Shown one piece after another: positions 46,776 to 56,633 of a DNA stretch of 64,000 nucleotides. Numbering within the stretch: the stretch's first letter is position 1; each line of letters begins with the position of its first letter. This stretch comes from Albugo candida. Taxonomy: Eukaryota; Oomycota; Peronosporomycetes; Albuginales. A model generated the notes under the pieces. It saw only the letters and a program-made list of their open reading frames with translations. It had not been told where the DNA came from and made no database searches. The stretch covers positions 248,001 to 312,000 of the forward strand of contig JBDOQK010000016.1 in NCBI GenBank assembly GCA_040437565.1, written 5' to 3'. The position numbers and the translations under genes were made by a program.

Positions 46776-47345
46776 GTTGAAGCTGTCCAGATTACTAGAA
46801 TTAGACGTAAATGACTTCTCTAATGCCTAAACTACAATAAATAAACAAAATGAATGCAATGTTGGTCTAGAAAGCCGCAGCTAGGTTCAGCGACTGGAAT
46901 AAGATAGTACTGTGTNNNNNNNNNNNNNNNNNNNNNNNNNNNNNNNNNNNNNNNNNNNNNNNNNNNNNNNNNNNNNNNNNNNNNNNNNNNNNNNNNNNNN
47001 NNNNNNNNNNNNNNNGAAATTGAAGTGGGAGAGGGAGGCGTCTCAATCTCCATAGCGTTCCCTGATTGGCCAATTACCTCAGCAGACGTCGTGACAGAGG
47101 CCAACGGTAGAGTTGTGCCAGTGGATGTACTTTCCGCCGGCAACGTGCCCGTGACGGACAAGCTACATGTAGACGTACTAGCCACATCAGGCGATGTAAC
47201 AATTGGGAAGCTGGAGATGTCGACAATAACCATCGTCTTCGACAAGAAAAGGGAAGCTTGCGTGTTATTCTGAACAGGCGGTTTGGCTGTATTCGTTAAT
47301 GCAGCGTACGTGTCTGGGATGCGCTGTAGCCGGCTGAGTAAGAAG
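46776..47345 (-). mobile_element. LINE G: ORF1 start and 3' tail around a gap
   Basis: Minus-strand LINE with 5' end CTTCTTACTCAGCCGGC at 47345, ORF1 N-terminus from about 47233 (MVIVDISSFPIVTSPDVAST), a 100-N gap (46916-47015) and the family 3' tail ending at 46776. The interior was not assembled, so its length is unknown. Confidence 0.75.
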
Positions 47346-47361
47346 TGTCCTTGTGGCCTAA
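47346..47361 (+). repeat. 16-bp tRNA-Arg-derived target copy between LINE G and LINE F
   Basis: TGTCCTTGTGGCCTAA is identical to 48684-48699, the base before and the first 15 bases of the tRNA-Arg gene. It is the far target-site duplication of LINE F and the insertion point of LINE G. Confidence 0.9.
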
Positions 47362-48683
47362 GTTGAAGGTGTCTATATTACTAGAATTAGACGTAAATGA
47401 CTTCTCTAAATGCCTAAACTACAATAAATAACATATAATACATGCAGATGTGNNNNNNNNNNNNNNNNNNNNNNNNNNNNNNNNNNNNNNNNNNNNNNNN
47501 NNNNNNNNNNNNNNNNNNNNNNNNNNNNNNNNNNNNNNNNNNNNNNNNNNNNACAAATTTGTTCGCAAACTTTTCCAGCCACGACCAGAGGTTTAGGACA
47601 TGACGTGGAGCGAAAATACACTCTCCACGTAGACATGGTTAGCCGTTTAGAAGCTACAGCTTCACGAAAGTTTTCATACAAAACATCGCAGCCAAGACGA
47701 TGCAGTGCTGATGCAACTGTTATTGTGGACATTTCCGGTCCAATTCCGAAAACGTCCATGAAGTAGCGTGACCCGAGCACATCGAACTCTCGGAAGGAGT
47801 ACTGGTTCCCCATGAGGGAAACCGTCTCATGAGCCAACTTCTGGCAAACTTCCTCGCTCGTGACGAGAAGGCGTAAATTACCTCCAGGCAATTTAGCCAG
47901 TTGGCCAATTTTCCCCGCATCAAATAACTCGTCAAGGATCTTGTTCCCATGATCTCTAACGAACGATTGTAGGATTTGGGCGGGTGGTGAGCGTACAAAA
48001 GTTTGTCCCGTCTCCAGGACAATCGAAAACTTTGCACTTGGTAGCATAAACGGCTTTGCTGCCGCCAAGTGTACAGCCAAAACATCCCAGGACGGACGTC
48101 CGTCTTGAAAGAGTTGTTCGATAGCACGCAGATCTGATGCTAAAGGTTTTGGCATTTCAACCTTCCACTTCGCTTTTTTTACAGCTTTGTCCTTGCGTGC
48201 TTCTTCTTGACCTTTCAAGATTTCGGCTAAACTTGGACGATGGTCGGTTTCACACGCCGTTTCAACCGGTTTCGAAGCTGATGACGCGGTGTTGTCATCA
48301 ACCTCCATTGGCACCGGCTGATTGGCAGAAATTGGAGTGGCAGAGAGAGGCGTCTCTATCTCCATCTCGGTCTCGGATTGGCCAATAACCCCAGCGGACG
48401 TGGTAGAGTCCGACGGTAGAGGTGTGCGGGTAGCTGTACTTTCCGCCGGTAACGTGTCAGTAACGGACACATTACATCGGTAACGTGTCAGTAACGGACA
48501 CATTACATGTAGAAGTACTACTCACATCAGGCGATGTAACGATAGGTAAGCTGGATATGTCGATAGTAACCATTGTCTTCGACAGGAAAGGGTGGAAAAG
48601 TGCGTGTTTTGCTGAAAAGGCGCTTTGTTGTATTCGTTTTGCATTTTGTTTTGGATATATGTAGTAGCCGGCGAATTGAGAAG
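47362..48683 (-). mobile_element. LINE F: best-preserved ORF1, inserted at the tRNA-Arg gene
   Basis: Minus-strand LINE whose 5' end (CTTCTCAATTCGCCGG) abuts the tRNA at 48683. ORF1 is nearly intact: the start MVTIDISSLPIVTSPDV (ATG about 48573), an acidic/Pro-rich N-terminal part, then a folded region with RPSLAEILKGQEEARKD, LASDLRAIEQLFQDGRPSW, PSAKFSIVLETGQTF, GQLAKLPGGNLRLLV and TMSTWRVYF, an RNA-binding-like ORF1 module. A 31-bp tandem duplication (48447-48508) shifts the frame near the N-terminus. The 100-N gap 47453-47552 hides the interior. The 3' tail ends at 47362. Confidence 0.8.
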
Positions 48684-48684
48684 T

Positions 48685-48757
48685 GTCCTTGTGGCCTAAT
48701 GGATAAGGCATCGCCCTCCGAAGGCGGAGATTGAGGGTTCGAGTCCCTTCAAGGACT
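48685..48757 (+). tRNA. tRNA-Arg (anticodon CCG)
   Basis: Folds as a full cloverleaf: acceptor GTCCTTG/CAAGGAC, D arm GCC…GGC with loop TAATGGATAA, anticodon stem TCGCC/GGCGG with loop CTCCGAA (anticodon CCG, codon CGG), T arm GAGGG/CCCTT with loop TTCGAGT, discriminator T. There is no intron. The T loop gives a standard B box for RNA polymerase III. Its first 15 bases are the target copy repeated between neighbouring LINEs. Confidence 0.93.
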
Positions 48758-48930
48758 ATTGATAGCAATAACTGGAGTGTTTAATACATCTGCAACTTAA
48801 TTGTACAAAGTACCTGCATCCACTACTGGCCTAACGCCACACAAGGAATCCGATCTAGAGGCATTATCTTGCCTCCATCACCATTTCATTCGTAAGGTAC
48901 TTGTATCTGACCTAACCAAATTGTAATTTT
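48758..48930. other. Spacer between tRNA-Arg and the ATG1 gene
   Basis: About 170 bp. The tRNA is followed by TATTG rather than an immediate T run. No gene is seen. Confidence 0.4.
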
Positions 48931-51900
48931 TCACGTTCGCTTGGCATTCGCAACTGTAACGACATGGAAGCGTGTGCCGTACGAAAGCCTGTATGGATTA
49001 AAATCCTAAAGAGGCATTTAGAAAAACTCACGCAAATGTGTGGAACTTGTACCTCTGTAGCTTGAAACGTGTCAATGAAAATGATTTCCCCACAGATATA
49101 CGCCGGGAATTGATTATTTTCTTCCTTCTTTTCATTCATGCGAGCTGCTTGTATAGCTTCACTCGACAGAAAGTAGTTTGGCATGCCTTCATTGAATGCA
49201 ACATACGGAAGCTTTCCCCCCTTGAGAAAAAATAAAGCCAAATGATTGATCTGAAACTTTCTGAACGAAATGCGTTGATGCTGATTGAATGTAATTGAAA
49301 CTGATGAAAGAGAAGGTTGGGACGACGTGGTGGATGCATCGGATGCTTGGTCGTGCCGTGGACATAGAGGGCTACTAGTAGCTGTGGGAGTTGATAAACC
49401 AGCTAGTTTCTGAGACAAAGGAAGTGCTTCCGTCACGCCATCGCCATTTTGCGCGTTGCTCATGTCAAACCAAGAGGAAGATAAAGGCGCTACAGTCACT
49501 ACGTGGTATTTCATTCCTTCTCGAAGACAATAGGGCTTTGACTCCTATCACAAAAATGTATCAGAGCCGGTAAATGGACTAATGATCACGTACCTTTGTT
49601 GTGACATAGTCTTCAACATAGACAATACAACCGAGTACGTATGGTGGATTTCTAGTACAACGAGTAAGAAAAGTGGTAAGGGAATGAAAATCTACGTTGT
49701 ACTTTTCATCACGTTTGAAAGCTTCGATGGACTCGTCGGACAAGTAATAATGTGGGCAGCCTTCATGAAATGCAATGTAATCGCCAAACGGTGTCGGGAC
49801 GAACAATGCTACGCTCCCACATGCAAATGAACGATACGAGATACCTAAAAATTCTTCGATTTCACGTTCTTCTAAATTCCGCTCCCGTTTTCCTTCGGAC
49901 AATAAAGCTTCTGCAAGCTGTTGCGTCGTCAAAATTGTAGTTCGAGGGGATGACAAAGTGGAACTCTGGGGCATAGATGTGGATATTTGATCGGCATAAT
50001 TTTTTCTTGGTCGATCGCTGATGNNNNNNNNNNNNNNNNNNNNNNNNNNNNNNNNNNNNNNNNNNNNNNNNNNNNNNNNNNNNNNNNNNNNNNNNNNNNN
50101 NNNNNNNNNNNNNNNNNNNNNNNAGTAATAATGTGGGCAGCCTTCATGAAATGCAATGTAATCGCCAAACGGTGTCGGGACGAACAATGCTACGCTCCCA
50201 CATGCAAATGAACGATACGAGATACCTAAAAATTCTTCGATTTCACGTTCTTCTAAATTCCGCTCCCGTTTTCCTTCGGACAATAAAGCTTCTGCAAGCT
50301 GTTGCGTCGTCAAAATTGTAGTTCGAGGGGATGACAAAGTGGAACTCTGGGGCATAGATGTGGATATTTGATCGGCATAATTTTTTCTTGGTCGATCGCT
50401 GATGATTTTATCCAGTTCTGTGGCGCTATTTTCAACGCTTATATTTTCAGGAAGATCCAACGTATTTGGCAACTTGTTAGGTGTGTCATGAAATTCCATC
50501 GAGAGTTTATCCTCTCCCTTTATGGTATCAGTTGCCAAGGTTGTCGTGGATCCAACCGGTAATTGCTCTATCATATCAACGCTTAGATCTTTCGTGTCTA
50601 ATACTTTCCGGCCAACATCCTCATATTCTTTTTCCACAATCACATACTCTTCACTGAATGTGGCCCAATCTTCTGCTAAAGACAGTCAGTTATTGACGCA
50701 TGAGGTATACCTGGGCACATACCGTAATGTATTTGTTCTTCGGCAATTAGAGCATGTTTGTTTGCGAGGCTAGCACTACCGGATTCTAGCTCCTTTGCAA
50801 TCTCTTCTGTTGGGAGAGGTGGAAGTAAAAAATCGGCTCGAAAGAAATCTTCAAACGAAATTCGCTCTTGCGGATCAACTCGTAACAAATCCGCAACAAG
50901 CCTTGCACACTCGACAGAGACCATTACTTTTGCGGGAAAGCGAACGTGATCATTGTGTCGAAAATATCGATGGATATTTCGCCTTAATGCCAAATGATTT
51001 GTCGCCTGGCAGTTGTCCACGAGCAAAAACGGATGGTCGTTCGCAAGCATCTCATACAAAATGATTCCCACAGACCATAAGTCAGCTTTTGCGTCATAAC
51101 TCTTATACTCCAGTAGTTCGGGAGCCATATAAAGAGGAGACCCCACAACACTTTCAGCAAGCATTTCTTGTTGTAATTCCCGAGCAAAGCCAAAGTCGGC
51201 TGTGTTGATTTATTACATCCGAATCTACTTCCAATCGTTTAAAGCGACACGTACCGATTTTCAATTTCGCCGTACTTATGTTCTTAGAAGACAGCAAAAG
51301 ATTTGCTGGTTTTAAGTCTCTATGAACGACATTTTGTGAGCGTAAAAATTGGAGTCCAGCCGCTACAATTAACATCCATCAGATGACACCAATCAATTAT
51401 GGTGATAAGTTACCAAGCTGTGCCATAAAACTTCTGGCCTCGTCCTCAGATAATCCTTGCTGAGCTTTGATTATTTGTGCAATATCTCCTCCGGCGCAGT
51501 ATTCCTACAGAAGTACCCACTGAGTTTTTATATAAAGATAATTCGGAACATACGTACCAAAACAATAAAAATGTGGTGCTGTGATTCTTTGGTGCAAAGA
51601 AGGCGAACAATATGCGGATGCCCGTTTTCGTATTGCTCCACAGCTACTCGCATGGTTTCTATTTCTTTTTCTATGCTTTGCCGCTCATGAGGCCGTCGCA
51701 ATTTATCTTTAGCGATCAATTTGATTGCGACAGCGGCTCCTGTTGACAAATTGGTAGCTTTATGGACCTAGATAGCGATATGAGATTTTGGAGGTCAATG
51801 ACATCCACCTATGTACACTACCGTTCCGTATGATCCTCTTCCGATTGTCTCGACCAAACTGTAGCTTGTATGAGCATAGTCTTTTTATATGAGTATTGAA

Positions 51901-51957
51901 AGCGTACCGAAAGATGTTGCCGCAAACTGCGATCGACTGTCCATTAGTTGTGCTCAT
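48931..51957 (-). CDS. ATG1: ATG1/ULK-type autophagy kinase with two C-terminal claw (FIP200/ATG11-like) domains
   Basis: Start ATG 51957; early exons 51957-51908, 51864-51822, 51767-51558, then others to the stop at 48931. Kinase motifs: YSLVETIGRGSYGTV, VAIKLIAKDKL, VVHRDLKPANLLL, ADFGFAREL, GSPLYMAPELLEYKSYDAKADLWS; the post-kinase EDWATFSEEYVIVEKEY is typical of ATG1. After a Ser/Thr linker comes a claw-like domain at roughly residues 490-600 (SVALFVPTPFGDYIAF, CPHYYLSDESIEAF, PPYVLGCIVYVEDYV, GMKYHVVTVAPL) and a second at roughly 690-800 (HLALFFLKGG, PNYFLSSEAIQAAR, CGEIIFIDTF, NPYRLSYGTRFHVVTVA). Claws normally end FIP200/ATG11, the scaffold of the ATG1 complex that binds cargo receptors. 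The final exon is joined through a short intron. A gap repeat lies inside. Confidence 0.8.
49743..50404. repeat. Gap-flanking direct repeat, 281 bp (probable assembly artefact)
   Basis: 49743-50023 recurs at 50124-50404 around 100 Ns (50024-50123). It covers part of the linker and the first claw domain, so without merging the first claw start would seem to be present twice. The count of two claws given for the ATG1 gene does not include this copy. Confidence 0.9.
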
Positions 51958-54900
51958 GATCGATAGTCAACAGTTTGGCTTTGAGCAATATAGAATTGAG
52001 TTCTTTTTTCCGCTTGCTCTATCCTTACATGATCATCTGTAGCAGGTTACGCATTCATGGCGTATATCAGCTCTTAGAGTCGAAAGGACCTGCCGGAGGT
52101 AAGATTCTCAGTTAGAAGGAAATAATGTAAGGTGACTGACAATTTCTGATTCTAATGTGCTCTTCGTTGCTGTCCCGTATCCATTTCTGTCATCTTTCTC
52201 TACCTCACTTACAACGCAAGAAAAACCTCTCCGATTACATATATATAATGCAGCATCTTATCACACTTTCAGGATTCTCTTGATCCATTATCCATAGTAA
52301 GTCAACAGAGAAAGTCATTTCTGTGCAGCGCGAATTGTGAGCAATCAGTATGGTAGCAAGGTAATTCTGCTTGATCACATGCAATCGTATGACTCATTTT
52401 ACGGCTCTTTTGAAACTAAGCGATAAACGGTGCCATTGAATTTAGTAATCATTCAAATTAACGTTTTCACTAAATCCCTCTGACCAGATTTTTAAATCTA
52501 ATCTATGACGCCAAGTGTCATGAGTATTTGTGACAGAGACAGATAGGAAGCTCCAATCAAATGTAATCGGTGATGTCAATTTTATTCTCTGTGCCCATGA
52601 TAATGCGGTATACAATTCTTAAAATTATTTCCATCAGAAAGCTCGAAAATCCGAGCGCTCCGTATCAGATTTCAGAATCTCTTTTAGATAGCGCTATTGT
52701 ATGTCTCGTTCTGCCCACGATCATTGCTCGTAATGTGATCAAGGTTGCAGAGCAANNNNNNNNNNNNNNNNNNNNNNNNNNNNNNNNNNNNNNNNNNNNN
52801 NNNNNNNNNNNNNNNNNNNNNNNNNNNNNNNNNNNNNNNNNNNNNNNNNNNNNNNATCAGTATGGTAGCAAGGTAATTCTGCTTGATCACATGCAATCGT
52901 ATGACTCATTTTACGGCTCTTTTGAAACTAAGCGATAAACGGTGCCATTGAATTTAGTAATCATTCAAATTAACGTTTTCACTAAATCCCTCTGACCAGA
53001 TTTTTAAATCTAATCTATGACGCCAAGTGTCATGAGTATTTGTGACAGAGACAGATAGGAAGCTCCAATCAAATGTAATCGGTGATGTCAATTTTATTCT
53101 CTGTGCCCATGATAATGCGGTATACAATTCTTAAAATTATTTCCATCAGAAAGCTCGAAAATCCGAGCGCTCCGTATCAGATTTCAGAATCTCTTTTAGA
53201 TAGCGCTATTGTATGTCTCGTTCTGCCCACGATCATTGCTCGTAATGTGATCAAGGTTGCAGAGCAAGCATGACCGGGAAGACGGCAGTAAATTGTATAA
53301 AACCGCAACATTACCCATTAAGTCATAAATAGCTGCACACTTCACTCGAGAACGACGAGAGCCGCGGTAATTGGTGGCTTTTTTTTACCATAAATTGGTA
53401 CTTAGCCTCTTACAACCAAGATGCATTGACTTAGAAACCAAACCGCTAGTTATCTTATCCAAAGCGAACCTCAACAAGACATGGATGCATTACCGAACGC
53501 AGTTATGTCTACACCGCTTTCTTGCTTCTACATGTCAACCAGCTAATGAGGCTTTCATGATAAATGGTGATCGGATCACGACCACAAATGGCGCGTTCGC
53601 CTTGATTTCAATCTTTCTATCCTCACTTTTGTGTTCCGGATATACTTGTTCAACAGCATGCTTCAGAGCATGAAAGGCCATGTTTGTACTTGCATGGTAT
53701 CATGATATGTATAAGCTACTCTTGTACATTGGGATGCTTGATGATTGTTGATACTACTTCTATCGATCCAAATTATGCAGAGACATGCGATCAAGAAGGT
53801 GAACTCGTGGCCAATATGGATTACTTATCCAGTCAATTGCGAAGACTTACCCTTCTCAGCTAGTAATTGATCTGATGGAAGTACGAGGATTGGAGCTGAG
53901 CTTGCCGGATTTCTTGATAAGGGTGCATCTCAAGATATTCATGTGGGGATGAGAACGATGACATTTGGAACCCAATTAAGAGCGCAATGTGAGGAACCAA
54001 AGTAACTGGCCCTCAACTGTGTTTTTAAACCGCACGAGAATATTGACAACCTAAAGGGGTTAGTTGTCCTGTTCTTCACGCGTATGTTGGAATAAGCAAC
54101 CTTTTCTTCTCCGTAGACACTTTTAGCGCGTCATGCCTTGATCTTGAATCCACACCATGCCTTGACACACTCCAGATCCTTTCAGGTAACTACCCGTTGA
54201 CGTCATATTTTTCTATTCATATATATCATCGGTAGGGCGGGCGTCAGGACGCGACATTAGCAAGCATCAAATTGTACGACCAAAGCACCCCGTCAAAACG
54301 TTCAAATATATATAATGATAAGAGAACTATCAATCTCTACAAGGGAGCTAGGGATTCGTGTTTTAATCAATAGCAAAATAGCTCTCGTTTACATATGACT
54401 GTAGAACTTTGTGATCACTCCACGGAAGAATATTGAAAGAGAAAAACTGATTGATCAATGATCTCTGCATTTAAATAAGGAATCCTGATGATGAAACCGT
54501 GAGGATAGGGTCGGAGGTAATGACGCAATGTTGTGGCAGACTTCCGAATGAGAATCTCATACCACTCAGCACCAAAAATACTCCGTGCATGAACCTTTAC
54601 AAGGGTAAGTAGCGAGATAGGTTTGCCTAAGCACACGTACAATTACTAGAAAATTGTAGAAATACGTCTTGTTGCTTGAAGAAGGAACTGAATCATCATA
54701 AGGGGCTTGCCTTCAATTTTCATCATTGAGTTTGTAACATCAACAAGCAATTCAATATGAAGCATCTCAACTATTGTGGTCGAGTATATCAGTCTTCAAA
54801 TCCAGATCATTATCTTGAAGCATCGAAATGTCTACTCTATGATGGCAGTAACTAATTCTGCAGCTCAGAATCCTATAAAATACTAAGCTGTTTCTAGATC

Positions 54901-55096
54901 GGTGTAATTTGGATCATAAGCGATCATAAGTATATAATCTATCACGTTGACATCTACCAATAATGAATCACTCAAGAGCTTGGGAAACGTGAATAACTAG
55001 AATAACTAGAAAAACTTCACTGTTTAGGATGACGAAACTAACCACCTGATCACCAACTCGGATGTATGAAGGGATTCATCTTGCTAGAATAATGAG
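51958..55096. other. Long intergenic region without a recognised gene
   Basis: About 2.6 kb after removing a gap repeat. It holds short ORFs only; one at 53371-53673 (100 aa) and fragments such as DQEGELVANMDYLSSQLRRL near 53790 have protein-like composition but stop early, so a decayed gene is possible. No repeat family from the retroelement nest is present. Confidence 0.4.
52344..53267. repeat. Gap-flanking direct repeat, 412 bp (probable assembly artefact)
   Basis: 52344-52755 recurs at 52856-53267 around 100 Ns. It lies in noncoding sequence; the small ORF starting at 52570 and again at 53082 is doubled by it. Confidence 0.9.
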
Positions 55097-56633
55097 ATGA
55101 AGAATCCAAACTATATATATCGTCAAAGCTGCAACGGTTGCGCCATCTCGTGTCCACCTTACGTGATGGCGACTGTCACTTTGACCCATCGATATCTTTT
55201 TGGGCTGAAAGCAGACGTGAATAAAAGTGTATTATATCTCGATGATCAAAATATTGCTTATGTAGCAGGTCACGTTATTGTCATCTACTCCCTCGATGAG
55301 AAACGACAGAGATTTTTGCCGGGTACAGAAGGAACGCTCGGAATCACTGCGATTGCTGCAAGTTCTGGAGGTCGAAACTTGGCGGTAGCTGAGAGAAATG
55401 ATCGAGCTGTCATCAGTATCTTTGATATCAAAGCACTCAAGCGACGTAAAGTATTAAGTAACGCAGAAGCCCAGACTCGAATATACGTTGCAGTTGAGTT
55501 CAGCTCTGACAACCAGCTTTTATTGGCACAAGGAGGTGACCCAGACTGGGTATTGTATTGCTGGGATTTGTCCAAAGGTAAACTGATGGCGAGTATCACG
55601 AGTCCTTTGTCACTTGGCAATATTATCAACGCACCTCAACCATCACCACTTGTAGCCAACAGCACATCACATCTGTCTCCTAGCTTGCAATACAGGTCAA
55701 GAGGCTCCAGTGTATCGTTTGGTATAGATCCATCAAGCAGTGGATCAGGTAGCCTTATCTCAACGGCTANNNNNNNNNNNNNNNNNNNNNNNNNNNNNNN
55801 NNNNNNNNNNNNNNNNNNNNNNNNNNNNNNNNNNNNNNNNNNNNNNNNNNNNNNNNNNNNNNNNNNNNNCTAGAAAAACTTCACTGTTTAGGATGACGAA
55901 ACTAACCACCTGATCACCAACTCGGATGTATGAAGGGATTCATCTTGCTAGAATAATGAGATGAAGAATCCAAACTATATATATCGTCAAAGCTGCAACG
56001 GTTGCGCCATCTCGTGTCCACCTTACGTGATGGCGACTGTCACTTTGACCCATCGATATCTTTTTGGGCTGAAAGCAGACGTGAATAAAAGTGTATTATA
56101 TCTCGATGATCAAAATATTGCTTATGTAGCAGGTCACGTTATTGTCATCTACTCCCTCGATGAGAAACGACAGAGATTTTTGCCGGGTACAGAAGGAACG
56201 CTCGGAATCACTGCGATTGCTGCAAGTTCTGGAGGTCGAAACTTGGCGGTAGCTGAGAGAAATGATCGAGCTGTCATCAGTATCTTTGATATCAAAGCAC
56301 TCAAGCGACGTAAAGTATTAAGTAACGCAGAAGCCCAGACTCGAATATACGTTGCAGTTGAGTTCAGCTCTGACAACCAGCTTTTATTGGCACAAGGAGG
56401 TGACCCAGACTGGGTATTGTATTGCTGGGATTTGTCCAAAGGTAAACTGATGGCGAGTATCACGAGTCCTTTGTCACTTGGCAATATTATCAACGCACCT
56501 CAACCATCACCACTTGTAGCCAACAGCACATCACATCTGTCTCCTAGCTTGCAATACAGGTCAAGAGGCTCCAGTGTATCGTTTGGTATAGATCCATCAA
56601 GCAGTGGATCAGGTAGCCTTATCTCAACGGCTA
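55006..56633. repeat. Gap-flanking direct repeat, 764 bp (probable assembly artefact)
   Basis: 55006-55769 recurs at 55870-56633 around 100 Ns. It contains the promoter-proximal region and first 220 codons of CFAP57, so a truncated extra copy seems to start at 55097. It is the longest of the gap repeats in the window. Confidence 0.93.

Noticed and set aside
39875-47361. Additional partial tRNA-Arg genes
   Set aside because: Only the first 15-16 bases are present at each place, between LINE ends; they are target-site copies, not tRNA genes.
53082-53273. 63-aa hydrophobic ORF (also at 52570)
   Set aside because: Doubled by a gap repeat, with no motif, no upstream signals and weak composition; not a credible gene.
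55097-55769. A second, short WD40 gene
   Set aside because: It repeats the beginning of CFAP57 without any difference seen and ends at the Ns; this is an assembly duplicate.
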